Of a stretch of DNA of 64,000 nucleotides, positions 46,961-57,183 are shown piece after piece. The number at the start of each line of letters is the position of its first letter. The first letter of the stretch is position 1. The DNA is from Phytophthora colocasiae (taxonomy: Eukaryota; Oomycota; Peronosporomycetes; Peronosporales; Peronosporaceae): assembly GCA_018806915.1 (NCBI GenBank), contig JAGKQI010000052.1, positions 620,001-684,000 on the forward strand, given 5' to 3'. The notes under the pieces were generated by a model. It was not told where the DNA came from. It searched no databases and saw nothing but the letters and a program-made list of their open reading frames with translations. The position numbers and the translations under genes are program-made.

Positions 46961-49900
46961 ATGGGCAAGTCCGAGTTGGACGACGCGTATCAGCGCGTGG
47001 AGACGCCCCGCGCTGTCTCTGTGTCCCTCCCCAAGCAGAAACCCACCAGCAGCGAGTCGGGAAGCTCCGACGCCAAGAAAGAGCCGAGTTTACGGAAGCA
47101 GATCGTCCACGGGGGGCCTACGTCCTTCAAGTTCACGCATTTGTACCGGTTCGCCACGCCCCTGGACAAAATTCTACTGCTTGTAGGCATCATCACAGCT
47201 GGAGCTAATGGTGCGCTGTTCCCGCTCATGGCCATCGTCTTTGGAGACGTCTTGACAGGTTTCTCCAGTATCCCAATAGATATGGATCAGGTGAACAAGG
47301 CAGCGCTGGACTTCTTCATCATCGCTGTAGCCATGTTCTTCACGGACTATTTGAGTTACGTGACGTTCTATTACAGTGCTGAGAGGCAGATGAAGGCTTT
47401 AAGAAGTGAAGCTCTGAAACATATGCTGTACCTTGACATTAGCTGGTACGACGAGAACGACGCCCTTCAACTGTCTAGTAGATTGACAGGAGATACGGTG
47501 AAGATAAAGGACGGTATGGGCCAGAAGCTGGGAGATTCGTTCAGGTTCACAGTCCAGTTCATCGTGGGTTTCGTCATTGGTTTTGTGAGAGGTTGGGATA
47601 TTACGCTCGTGATGGCTTGTGTCATGCCATTTATGACCGTTTCACTTGGTTGGTTGATTAAAACGCTGAGAATCAAATCGGACTGGGCTCAGAAGGTATA
47701 TGCTGAAGCTGGATCTGTTGCAGAGGAGACACTAGGGTCGATCAGGACGGTTGCATCGCTTAATGGAGAGAAGAAGGCCATCAAGAAGTTTGAAGATAAA
47801 GTGTTTGAAGCTGAGAAGGAGAACATCGCGCTGCACAAGATGACGTCAGTAGTGTTTTCGATGTTTCTTGGAAGTGTGTGGGTCATGTACTCCATTGGTC
47901 TATGGTATGGAGGCTGGAAGGCATCCAAGGGAAACACGACGCCTGGTGATGTGTTCGCGGCTTTCTTTGGAGTGCTTATGGGTACAGGCTCCCTCGCACA
48001 GATCTCCCCAAATGTCACTGCTGTCTCTAAGGCTGCTGGTGCCGCTGAAGAACTGTTTGCGATCTTGGACACTGCGAGTGCTATCGACGCTGAGAAGGAG
48101 GACGAAGGAATTATCCCAGATACTTGCCAAGGCAAAATTGAGGCCGTGTACGTCAACTTCACGTACCCGAGTCGTCCGGATGCGCAGATCCTGCGTGACT
48201 ACAATGTCACGATTGAACCTGGTCAGACGGTGGCTTTCGCTGGAGCGAGTGGAGGCGGAAAGAGTACGCTGATTGCCTTGATCGAGCGCTTCTACGATCC
48301 ACAGAGCGGCACAATTTACCTGGATGGACAAGATGTGAAGACCCTGAACGTCAAATGGTTGCGCTCGCAGATCGGTATGGTGTCCCAGGAGCCCGTGCTG
48401 TTCGCCACGACCATCTTCGAGAACATCGCTATGGGCGGAGACAATGTGACCCGCGAAGAAGCCATGGAGGCCTGTAAACTGTCGAATGCACACAACTTCA
48501 TCATGTCGTTGCCGGAACAGTACGATACTCTGGTGGGCGAGAAGGGTGTGTCGCTTTCAGGAGGACAGAAGCAGCGTGTAGCCATTGCGCGTGCTATTGT
48601 GCGCAAGCCAAACATCCTCGTGCTGGACGAAGCTACGAGTGCGTTGGATAACGAGAGCGAGAAGATCGTCCAGGCTGCGTTGAACGACTTGATGGCCACG
48701 ACGAACATGACGACGCTGGTGATCGCGCATCGACTGAGCACAATCCGTAATGCCGACAAGATCGTAGTGCTGAACGAGGGCCACATTGTGGAGAACGGTA
48801 CTCACGAGGAGCTGCTTCAGATCGAGCACGGCATCTACCAGAACATGTACCGTATCCAGGAACTGCGTTCGCAGGAGGAGCAACAGGTGGCTGAACGGCG
48901 TGAAGCAGAGAATAATCTTGAGGGCACAAAGATGTCACGTACGCTTAGTGGTGTGTCAACGAAGACGGACATTTCAGTGAGTGCTGTGGAGAAGAATTTC
49001 CTGGACAAAAAGCCGTTTGGTCTCAGGGATATCGCCCGGATGTGTAAGCCAGAGTTTAACTACTTCATTATCGGCTTGATTGGGGCTTGTGTCGGAGGCG
49101 TAGCGATGCCTGCTTCAGCGCTGTTGATTACTGGTATGATTACTTCCATGACTGAGAAGTACGGACAATACGAGAACACTGGTGACAGAGCATATCTCAG
49201 TGAACTGTATGACAAGGTGGAGTTGTACGGCATCCTGTATCTCGTTGGCGCTGCTGTGATTGCGATCTTCATGTATATGCAGACGTATTGCTTCAAGTTT
49301 ATTGAGGAGAAGACCACAACACGACTGCGGAACACCAATTTCGAGGGTCTCTGTCGCCAAAATGTTGGCTTCTTCGACGAAAAGGAAAACGCAACCGGTG
49401 CTTTGACGGCTGACTTAGCTACTAATGCCACCAAGGTTGCTCTGCTTTCTGGCGACTCGCAGGCGCGCGTCTTTCAAGCTATCTTCACTTTGGTCGCTGC
49501 TCTGGTTATCTCGTTTGGCTTTGGAAGCTGGTTACTGTCGCTGATCATGTTGGCCATTATGCCATTTTTGCTGTTCGGCCATGTTGCCCGCATGAAACAA
49601 ATGCAAGGTGGTGGTTTGATCTCGGACGATCTAGCCATCCCTGGGGCTCACGCATCAGAAGTCCTGAGCAATATTCGCACCGTTGCCGCTCTGGGCATTG
49701 AGAAGAGATCGGCTGATGTTTTCAATGAACTCCTGGAAGAGCCGCTTCAGAAAGGTAGCAAGGAAGCTCAGATCAATGGTGTCTCGCTCGGCTTCAGTTC
49801 ATTCATCATGATGGCCACGTATTCATTGATCTTCTGGTACGGAGCCAAGAAAGTAAACGACGGAACGATTGGTTTCACGGAGATGATGAGGACATTGATG

Positions 49901-50797
49901 TCTATCATGATGTCGATTCAAATCGTCAGCAGTGCTTCCACCTTCATGGGCGATGCTCCAAAAGCATTCAAAGCTGGTTCAACAATATTTGCTATTCGAG
50001 ACCGCGTGACGCCTATTGATTCCTTCAGCTCACAAGGTATCTGCCCTGCTAAGGTTGAAGGCCGTCTTGAGTTCCGAGACATCTCGTTCCGTTACCCCAC
50101 TCGTCCGGAGATCAACGTGCTCAAGCATTACAACCTCACCATCGAGCCTGGACAAACGGTGGCGTTCTGTGGCCCCAGCGGTGGCGGTAAGAGCACCATT
50201 ATCTCCCTCATCGAGCGCTTCTACGATCCCGTTGCTGGCGACGTGCTGCTGGACGGCCACAACGTCAAGGACCTGAACCTGAGTTGGCTGCGCAGTCAGA
50301 TCGGTCTCGTCGGCCAGGAACCCACACTGTTCATCGGCACCATTGCTGAGAACATCGCCTACGGATTGGCGGAACAGCCGAGTCAACAAGAGATTGAAGA
50401 CGCTGCCAAGATGGCCAACGCTCACGACTTCATCACGCAGTTCCCGGACGGCTACGACACTCAAGTGGGAATGAAGGGTGAGCAGCTCTCTGGCGGCCAG
50501 AAGCAGCGTATCGCCATCGCTCGTGCCATCTTGAAGAACCCGAACATCTTGCTGTTGGACGAAGCCACGAGTGCCTTGGACTCGGAGAGCGAGAAGGTGG
50601 TGCAGGAGGCTCTGGACAAGGTGGTGGCGTTGAAGCGGCGTACGACGATCGTCATTGCCCACCGTTTGTCGACAATTCGTCGGGCGGACAAGATTTGTGT
50701 GGTGAGCGGCGGCAAGATCGCGGAGCAGGGCACTCACCAGGAACTGCTGAAACTAAACGGAATCTATGCTGGTCTCGTGGATTCCGCGTCAATGTAG
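46961..50797 (+). CDS. ABCB full transporter (MDR/P-glycoprotein type), copy ABC5
   Basis: Intronless, 1,278 residues starting MGKSELDDAYQRVETPRA. TMD1, NBD1 (GASGGGKST about residue 427, LSGGQKQRVAIARA about 532, ILVLDEATSALD), TMD2, and NBD2 (GPSGGGKST about 1070, LSGGQKQRIAIARA about 1176) are all complete. The NBD1 Walker A has an Ala after the first Gly, which the loop tolerates. It forms a subfamily with ABC6: start, linker (KTDISVSAVEKNFLDKKPFG) and TMDs are alike, and NBD1 DNA is nearly identical to ABC6. It is more distant from ABC1-ABC4 in the TMDs. Probably a plasma-membrane exporter; substrate unknown. Confidence 0.93.
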   Translation: MGKSELDDAYQRVETPRAVSVSLPKQKPTSSESGSSDAKKEPSLRKQIVHGGPTSFKFTHLYRFATPLDKILLLVGIITAGANGALFPLMAIVFGDVLTGFSSIPIDMDQVNKAALDFFIIAVAMFFTDYLSYVTFYYSAERQMKALRSEALKHMLYLDISWYDENDALQLSSRLTGDTVKIKDGMGQKLGDSFRFTVQFIVGFVIGFVRGWDITLVMACVMPFMTVSLGWLIKTLRIKSDWAQKVYAEAGSVAEETLGSIRTVASLNGEKKAIKKFEDKVFEAEKENIALHKMTSVVFSMFLGSVWVMYSIGLWYGGWKASKGNTTPGDVFAAFFGVLMGTGSLAQISPNVTAVSKAAGAAEELFAILDTASAIDAEKEDEGIIPDTCQGKIEAVYVNFTYPSRPDAQILRDYNVTIEPGQTVAFAGASGGGKSTLIALIERFYDPQSGTIYLDGQDVKTLNVKWLRSQIGMVSQEPVLFATTIFENIAMGGDNVTREEAMEACKLSNAHNFIMSLPEQYDTLVGEKGVSLSGGQKQRVAIARAIVRKPNILVLDEATSALDNESEKIVQAALNDLMATTNMTTLVIAHRLSTIRNADKIVVLNEGHIVENGTHEELLQIEHGIYQNMYRIQELRSQEEQQVAERREAENNLEGTKMSRTLSGVSTKTDISVSAVEKNFLDKKPFGLRDIARMCKPEFNYFIIGLIGACVGGVAMPASALLITGMITSMTEKYGQYENTGDRAYLSELYDKVELYGILYLVGAAVIAIFMYMQTYCFKFIEEKTTTRLRNTNFEGLCRQNVGFFDEKENATGALTADLATNATKVALLSGDSQARVFQAIFTLVAALVISFGFGSWLLSLIMLAIMPFLLFGHVARMKQMQGGGLISDDLAIPGAHASEVLSNIRTVAALGIEKRSADVFNELLEEPLQKGSKEAQINGVSLGFSSFIMMATYSLIFWYGAKKVNDGTIGFTEMMRTLMSIMMSIQIVSSASTFMGDAPKAFKAGSTIFAIRDRVTPIDSFSSQGICPAKVEGRLEFRDISFRYPTRPEINVLKHYNLTIEPGQTVAFCGPSGGGKSTIISLIERFYDPVAGDVLLDGHNVKDLNLSWLRSQIGLVGQEPTLFIGTIAENIAYGLAEQPSQQEIEDAAKMANAHDFITQFPDGYDTQVGMKGEQLSGGQKQRIAIARAILKNPNILLLDEATSALDSESEKVVQEALDKVVALKRRTTIVIAHRLSTIRRADKICVVSGGKIAEQGTHQELLKLNGIYAGLVDSASM

Positions 50798-51492
50798 AGA
50801 ATCGTAAATCTATATATCGAAGGGATAAATACTAATGATAATTCCTCTCGCAATATGAAGTTACTTGTCTACTACGTACATGTAGTATTTTGACGGCTCG
50901 TACAGCGTCCCCTAACTAAAAGACTGTTATGACGTTGGATGCACGATGGTGAAGGGTAATCCGGTCGTAAGCTTGGATTACCACTCGAAAACCGCAATCC
51001 GTCTGAACCTTCGCGTTCTGTTTTGTACGAGAAGTGCGATGCACACCGTACTGTAAGCTTCACCCTGACAGGCTGCAGCTTGATGATTCAGTTGGAGGGA
51101 AACGTAGAGCTTGATTACATTCCGTTTTGCTGATGCCACGCACTTGCATCAACTCGGACATCATTCGATTGTGAATCCTCACAATCATATACATGTATGG
51201 ATTCAATGCAGCAAACATTCTCAAACGAAAACAATAAATGGAGAGAAGTTCCTCAGCTCTCACATGCCAATGCAGTATTTAGCACGACAACAGGTAGACA
51301 GACACCGCCCTTGGCTCTCAAGTGGATGTTGATGTTGGTTGAATGATTACATCGCTGAGAATAAGCGCAATCGAGTGTTGATGATACGCCCTATCCAAAC
51401 AAATAGTCTATTCCATAGGTCTGATGTGCGATCAGCTCACTTCGTCGTCCTGTTGCTGTCAAACAATTGCCCTGCACACACATCGCTGCTCT
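50798..51492. other. Intergenic region between ABC5 and ABC6
   Basis: No gene, element or repeat recognised. Confidence 0.5.
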
Positions 51493-51499
51493 TCATTTT
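51493..51499 (+). promoter_or_regulatory. Oomycete initiator-like element before ABC6
   Basis: TCATTTT followed by TCAAG, 80 nt before the ATG at 51573. Confidence 0.35.
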
Positions 51500-51572
51500 T
51501 CAAGTCGCCAGGTACCCCACAAGCGCTTGTCAAGACTGAAATTCCGACCGATTGACCAAGTTTCAGTCTGCC

Positions 51573-54500
51573 ATGCCGAGTCTGGACAAATCCGACTTGG
51601 TTCCCAGCGACGAAATCTCGTACCAACGGGTGGAAACCCCTCGAGCCACTGCAGTGGACGTCAGTGAACCAGTCAAAGCGTTGAAGAATGATTCCACCAA
51701 CGAGTCCAGCAGTGGCGACTCGAAAGAGCCCAAACTTCTAGATGAAGTCATGAATAGTGGCCCTACTTCCTTCAAGTTCGCCAATTTGTACCGTTATGCT
51801 ACGACTTCCGACAAAATTCTACTTGTCGTCGGTATCATCACAACGGGAGCTAATGGTGCTTTGTTCCCGCTCATGGCGATTGTGTTTGGCGATGTGTTAT
51901 CGGGTTTTGCCTCGACTCCAGTGGATATGGACGCAGTGAACAGTGCAGCTTTGGACTATTTGTACATCGCCATCTTCATGTTCTTCACGGATTACATCTC
52001 CTACGTAGCTTTCTACTACAGTGCTGAACGACAGATGAAGGCGTTGAGGAGTGAAGCACTCAAGCATATGCTCTACATGGACATCAGTTGGTATGATGAG
52101 AACGACGCACTGCAGTTATCCAGTCGATTGACTGGTGATACGGTGCGGATTAAGGACGGCATGGGCCAGAAATTGGGAGACTCGTTCCGGTTCACGATCC
52201 AGTTCATTGTCGGCTTCATCATTGGTTTCGCGCGTGGTTGGGACATCACATTAGTCATGGCTTGTGTCGTGCCAGTCATGACAGTATCGCTGAGCTGGTT
52301 GATCAAGACGATGCGGATTAAATCCGACTGGGCTCAGAAAGTGTACGCTGAAGCTGGATCTGTAGCAGAGGAGACGTTGGGATCCATTCGTACTGTTGCG
52401 TCGCTTAATGGAGAACGCAAAGCGATCACCAAGTTCGAGAGCAAAGTCTTCGAGGCTGAGAAGGAGAACATCGCGCTGCACAAGATGTCATCTGCAGTGT
52501 TTGCCATGTTCTTGGCCAGTATCTGGGTCATGTACTCCATCGGTCTATGGTACGGAGGCTGGAAGGCATCCAAGGGAGATACGACGCCTGGTGATGTGTT
52601 CGCAGCTTTCTTCGCCGTGCTCATGGGTACAGGCTCACTCGCACAGATCTCCCCGAACGTCACTGCTGTCTCTAAGGCTGCTGGTGCCGCTGAAGAACTG
52701 TTTGCGATCTTGGACACTGCGAGTGCTATCGACGCTGAGAAGGAGGACGAAGGAATTATCCCAGATACTTGCCAAGGCAAAATTGAGGCCGTGGACGTCA
52801 ACTTCACGTACACGAGTCGTCCGGATGCGCAGATCCTGCGTGACTACAATGTCACGATTGAACCTGGTCAGACGGTGGCTTTCGCTGGAGCGAGTGGAGG
52901 CGGAAAGAGCACGTTGATCGCCTTGATCGAGCGCTTCTACGATCCACAGAGCGGCACAATTTACCTGGATGGACGAGATGTGAAGACCCTGAACGTCAAA
53001 TGGTTGCGCTCGCAGATCGGTATGGTGTCCCAGGAGCCCGTGCTGTTCGCCACGACCATCTTCGAGAACATCGCTATGGGCGGAGACAATGTGACCCGCG
53101 AAGAAGCCACGGAGGCCTGTAAACTGTCGAATGCACACAACTTCATCATGTCGTTGCCGGAACAGTACGATACTCTGGTGGGCGAGAAGGGTGTGTCGCT
53201 TTCAGGAGGACAGAAGCAGCGTGTAGCCATTGCGCGTGCTATTGTGCGCAAGCCAAACATCCTCGTGCTGGACGAAGCTACGAGTGCGTTGGATAACGAG
53301 AGCGAGAAGATCGTCCAGGCTGCGTTGAACGACTTGATGGCCACGACGAACATGACGACGCTGGTGATCGCGCATCGACTGAGCACAATCCGTAACGCCG
53401 ACAAGATCGTAGTGCTGAACGAGGGTCACATTGTGGAGAACGGTACTCACGAGGAGCTGCTTCAGATCGAGCACGGCATCTACCAGAACATGTACCGTAT
53501 CCAGGAACTGCGTTCGCAGGAGGAGCAACAGGAGGCCGAACGGCGTGAAGCAGAGAGTAATCTTGAGCGTACGAAGATGTCACGTACCCTGAGTGGTGTG
53601 TCAGCGAAGACGGACATTTCAGTGAGCGCTGTGGAGAAGAATTTCCTGGACAAGAAGCCATTTGGTCTCAGGGACATGCTGAAACTCAACCGGATGGAAG
53701 TCAACTACTTCGTCATCGGACTCATCGGTACTTGTGTGGCTGGTATTTCAATGCCAGCGTCTGCTCTTCTGATCACAGGAATGATCACTTCTATGACGGA
53801 ACAGTACGGACAGTTCCAAAGCACCGGAGACAGTTCGCATCTGACGACGCTATACAACGACGTTGAGCTGTACGGTATCTTGTATCTCGTTGGTGCAGCA
53901 GTGGTGGCTATCTTCACGTTCTTGCAGGTCTACTGCTTTAAGTTCATGGAGGAAAAGATCACCACACGCTTGAGAAACACGAACTTTGAAGGTCTTTGTC
54001 GGCAGAATGTTGGCTTCTTCGACGAGAAAGAGAATGCTACAGGTGCGTTAACTGCCGACCTCGCCACCAACCCTACCAAGGTGTCGTTGCTGTCTGGCGA
54101 GTCCCAGTCTCGCGCCTTCCAAGCGGTTTTCACCTTGGTCGCTGCTCTGGTGATTTCGTTCGGGTTCGGCAGTTGGCTGCTGTCCCTCATCATGGTAGCT
54201 CTCATCCCGTTCCTTCTCTTCGGACACATCGCACGTATGAAGCAGATGGAGAGCGGTGGCTTGATCTCTGATGACTTGGCAATCCCGGGTGCTCACGCTT
54301 CGGAGGTTCTCAGTAACATTCGCACGGTGGCTGCCTTGGGCATCGAGAAGAAGTCGGTGGACGTGTTTGACGATCTTCTGGCAGAACCGCTGCAAAAGGG
54401 AAGCAGGGAAGCGCAGGTCAATGGTCTGTCACTCGGCTTCAGCTCCTTCATCATGATGGCCACGTATTCATTGATCTTCTGGTTTGGAGCCAAGAAAGTC

Positions 54501-55442
54501 AACGACGGTACAGTGGGGTTCACGGAGATGATGCGTACGTTGATGGCCATCACCATGTCAATTCAGATTGTCAGCAGTGCATCGACCTTCCTCGGTGACG
54601 CCCCTAAAGCGTTCAAGGCTGGATCAACTATCTTCGCCATTCGAGACCGCGTTGCTCCGATTAACTCGTTCAGTACTGATGGGCTCCGTCCAGCTAAGGT
54701 TGAAGGCCGTCTTGAATTCCGAGACATCTCGTTCCGATACCCCACTCGTCCAGAGATCAACGTGCTCAAGCATTACAACCTCACCATCGAGCCTGGCCAG
54801 ACTGTGGCGTTCTGTGGCCCCAGCGGTGGCGGAAAGAGTACCATTATCTCCCTCATCGAGCGTTTCTACGATCCCGTTGCTGGCGACGTGCTGCTGGACG
54901 GCCATAACGTCAAAGACCTGAACCTGAGTTGGCTGCGCAGTCAGATCGGTCTGGTCGGTCAGGAGCCCACACTGTTCATTGGTACTATCGCTGAGAACAT
55001 CGCCTACGGATTGGCGGAACAGCCGAGTCAACAAGAGATTGAAGACGCTGCCAAGATGGCCAACGCTCACGACTTCATCACGCAGTTCCCGGACGGCTAC
55101 GACACTCAAGTGGGGATGAAGGGTGAGCAGCTCTCTGGCGGCCAGAAGCAGCGTATCGCCATCGCTCGTGCCATCTTGAAGAATCCGAACATCTTGCTGT
55201 TGGACGAAGCCACGAGTGCGTTGGACTCGGAGAGCGAGAAGGTGGTGCAGGAGGCTCTGGACAAGGTGGTGGCGTTGAAGCGGCGAACGACGATCGTCAT
55301 TGCCCACCGTTTGTCGACAATTCGTCGGGCGGACAAGATCTGCGTAGTGAGCGGCGGCAAGATCGCGGAGCAGGGCACTCACCAGGAACTGCTGAAACTA
55401 AACGGAATCTACGCTAACTTGGTCGAGTCAGCGTCAGCGTAG
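51573..55442 (+). CDS. ABCB full transporter (MDR/P-glycoprotein type), copy ABC6
   Basis: Intronless, 1,289 residues from ATG 51573 (MPSLDKSDLVPSDEISYQRV); the frame is open seven codons further left without an ATG. It has the full TMD-NBD-TMD-NBD plan with intact motifs: GASGGGKST about residue 437, LSGGQKQRVAIARA about 542, GPSGGGKST about 1081, LSGGQKQRIAIARA about 1187, and both Walker B/D-loops (LDEATSALD). It is a tandem duplicate of ABC5, 775 bp downstream in the same orientation. The region 52655-53560 (end of TMD1 through NBD1) is nearly the same DNA as 48000-48900 of ABC5, while TMD2 shows many more changes. A unique change is FTYTSRPD where the others have FTYPSRPD. Confidence 0.93.
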   Translation: MPSLDKSDLVPSDEISYQRVETPRATAVDVSEPVKALKNDSTNESSSGDSKEPKLLDEVMNSGPTSFKFANLYRYATTSDKILLVVGIITTGANGALFPLMAIVFGDVLSGFASTPVDMDAVNSAALDYLYIAIFMFFTDYISYVAFYYSAERQMKALRSEALKHMLYMDISWYDENDALQLSSRLTGDTVRIKDGMGQKLGDSFRFTIQFIVGFIIGFARGWDITLVMACVVPVMTVSLSWLIKTMRIKSDWAQKVYAEAGSVAEETLGSIRTVASLNGERKAITKFESKVFEAEKENIALHKMSSAVFAMFLASIWVMYSIGLWYGGWKASKGDTTPGDVFAAFFAVLMGTGSLAQISPNVTAVSKAAGAAEELFAILDTASAIDAEKEDEGIIPDTCQGKIEAVDVNFTYTSRPDAQILRDYNVTIEPGQTVAFAGASGGGKSTLIALIERFYDPQSGTIYLDGRDVKTLNVKWLRSQIGMVSQEPVLFATTIFENIAMGGDNVTREEATEACKLSNAHNFIMSLPEQYDTLVGEKGVSLSGGQKQRVAIARAIVRKPNILVLDEATSALDNESEKIVQAALNDLMATTNMTTLVIAHRLSTIRNADKIVVLNEGHIVENGTHEELLQIEHGIYQNMYRIQELRSQEEQQEAERREAESNLERTKMSRTLSGVSAKTDISVSAVEKNFLDKKPFGLRDMLKLNRMEVNYFVIGLIGTCVAGISMPASALLITGMITSMTEQYGQFQSTGDSSHLTTLYNDVELYGILYLVGAAVVAIFTFLQVYCFKFMEEKITTRLRNTNFEGLCRQNVGFFDEKENATGALTADLATNPTKVSLLSGESQSRAFQAVFTLVAALVISFGFGSWLLSLIMVALIPFLLFGHIARMKQMESGGLISDDLAIPGAHASEVLSNIRTVAALGIEKKSVDVFDDLLAEPLQKGSREAQVNGLSLGFSSFIMMATYSLIFWFGAKKVNDGTVGFTEMMRTLMAITMSIQIVSSASTFLGDAPKAFKAGSTIFAIRDRVAPINSFSTDGLRPAKVEGRLEFRDISFRYPTRPEINVLKHYNLTIEPGQTVAFCGPSGGGKSTIISLIERFYDPVAGDVLLDGHNVKDLNLSWLRSQIGLVGQEPTLFIGTIAENIAYGLAEQPSQQEIEDAAKMANAHDFITQFPDGYDTQVGMKGEQLSGGQKQRIAIARAILKNPNILLLDEATSALDSESEKVVQEALDKVVALKRRTTIVIAHRLSTIRRADKICVVSGGKIAEQGTHQELLKLNGIYANLVESASA

Positions 55443-55531
55443 ACAGCACCTCGGATACTTCGAAGTACTACACAAGAAATAGATTACTTGATCTGATGAA
55501 TTGCCATCTTTCTTGGAACGTACTCTTGTCT

Positions 55532-57103
55532 CTAAATCAACGCGTCGGGGTTTTCCTCACACAAAGCAGAGTAAATCTTCTTGGAGAGAGCACGTTGAAC
55601 TCGAGCATCGTGTAGTTTATCGGCGACCAGATCCTCCTTCTGAGCAATAGTCAACCTCGGGTCACGGTACGCGCACATCAAGCTGTCAAAAGTAGGGAAA
55701 TGGTTCAGAAGACATTGCGCCTTGTCTTCGCTCACGCCAGGGATTACTTGAAGCATTCGTAGCCACGCGTTGGCAGAGGCACTCACAGTCCCTCCTTGAT
55801 GAGTCACTCGGAACGAATTGTATCGAGGGACCGACTCCAGATATTCCTCGAGAGCTGTGGCACGCGATGCAGCAACGACAATTTCGCGGGTCAGTAGCGC
55901 CACGTAGTCTGCTGTAGCTTCGAGATCGCTTGTGAACTTAGTATGCACCCCAGTGTCCATAAACAACTGGAAAGACACTTCCTGTAAGTCTGCGAACGTG
56001 ATCATCGGCGAACTGGAAGTAGAAGCTGATCTGTTTTTCTGTTTCTTCTTCTGCTGCTTCCTGAGCTCAACCAGCGCTAGGTCCATCCCTTGAATAATCA
56101 CGAAAAACTTGGATTCCTCGTCATCCAGTTGTCGAGTCTTCCGTTTTGGCACCAATTTCTGAATATACCGGACCGCAGCAATTAATTCCTTGTACCCTTT
56201 CTTCTGAATCATCTCTAGAAACGCCTTCGCCTCGTAGTAAATCGCACACGAATAATACGATTCGCCATCACCCTTCCGTTTCCATTTGATCACACCTGGT
56301 ACAATACAATTCAGAGCAGTCCCCACTGAAAAAGAGAGTGACTTGCCATTGTAAATGTGGCTCTTCAAAGCCTGCCGAATGCTTTCTCCTGCTGTAGATG
56401 TATCCAGTGACTTCTCCATCTGCACAATTGCAGTCACAACTGCAGCTTTAGCTTTTCCACCAGCCTTCCGAGACGGAGAAGCTATTCTACTTATTCCTTT
56501 TGTTATCTCTCTCCTTCTTTTCCCTGTTCCAGTAGCTCTTGTCGTCTCGGAATGGAGTCCTTCCAGTCTCCCACTCAGTCTTCTGGCCTGCTTAGCTCCT
56601 GCTCTCTTCTCCTTCTCCGAAGCTGCTGGACGTCTTGCTGTTAACAGTTCAGGTGATAAAACCTCTGGCTCATCATCTGAAGATAAAGTAATTGCTTGTT
56701 CTATAGCTTCAGATGGCAAAGAATAGACAAAAGGCGGCGGAGACTCGCACGGGTCGTACGAGAAGGAAATCTCGTGCTCCTCTTCTTCCTCTACGGCTTC
56801 ATTAGAGTCCATGTAGCCATGACTAGGTGACGATGGTGATGTAGTCAAGTCTACAACTGAAGGACCATCACTCTGCTGTGCTGTGGAGGCTCGTGGAGGT
56901 GTAATGAGCTCGATAACTTCCGTGTTACACGGAGCTTTACTGGGCGTTGTATGGCGGCTGGAACTGCTGCGAGGGATACCTAACTCCGTCAGCATCGCGT
57001 CTAGAGCTACGTCATCCTCCTCGTTGTCCAGAGAATCGCGTACAAGCGCTCGGTGGCGCTTCCGAGCGCGAGCAGAAGGTGACGCCGTACATGTACTTGC
57101 CAT
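55532..57103 (-). CDS. EME1: Crossover junction endonuclease EME1 (ERCC4 family)
   Basis: 523 residues from the ATG at 57103 (MASTCTASPS); the frame is open to 57325 but the extra part is the palindromic leader. EME1 is the non-catalytic partner of MUS81, cutting branched DNA at stalled forks and in recombination. The first 260 residues are disordered and acidic, with two SUMO-interaction-like motifs VIELI (63-67) and VVDLT (83-87). Then comes the ERCC4-like nuclease fold (AIYYEAKAFLEMI, FFVIIQGMDLALVELRKQQKKK), and a C-terminal helix-hairpin-helix region (LQVIPGVSEDKAQCLLNHFP, ending RVQRALSKKIYSAL). The catalytic ERKxxxD motif of MUS81 is absent, as expected for EME1. Single exon. Confidence 0.78.
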   Translation of the reverse strand: MASTCTASPSARARKRHRALVRDSLDNEEDDVALDAMLTELGIPRSSSSRHTTPSKAPCNTEVIELITPPRASTAQQSDGPSVVDLTTSPSSPSHGYMDSNEAVEEEEEHEISFSYDPCESPPPFVYSLPSEAIEQAITLSSDDEPEVLSPELLTARRPAASEKEKRAGAKQARRLSGRLEGLHSETTRATGTGKRRREITKGISRIASPSRKAGGKAKAAVVTAIVQMEKSLDTSTAGESIRQALKSHIYNGKSLSFSVGTALNCIVPGVIKWKRKGDGESYYSCAIYYEAKAFLEMIQKKGYKELIAAVRYIQKLVPKRKTRQLDDEESKFFVIIQGMDLALVELRKQQKKKQKNRSASTSSSPMITFADLQEVSFQLFMDTGVHTKFTSDLEATADYVALLTREIVVAASRATALEEYLESVPRYNSFRVTHQGGTVSASANAWLRMLQVIPGVSEDKAQCLLNHFPTFDSLMCAYRDPRLTIAQKEDLVADKLHDARVQRALSKKIYSALCEENPDALI

Positions 57104-57129
57104 TTTGCCGCCCGTCAAGGGTAAGGAAC

Positions 57130-57183
57130 ACAGTGATCGACATATATTAGTGTGGATCCACATTAATATATGTCGATCACTGT
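57130..57183. repeat. 54-bp near-perfect palindrome upstream of EME1
   Basis: ACAGTGATCGACATATATTA and the following seven bases mirror around a central GGATCC at 57154-57159, with a single mismatch. It lies 27 bp upstream of the EME1 ATG, so it falls in the promoter or 5' leader and could form a cruciform or an RNA hairpin. Confidence 0.9.

Noticed and set aside
55443..55531. Missing exon of ABC6 or EME1 between the two genes
   Set aside because: The 89-bp gap separates two complete convergent stops and shows no coding continuation.
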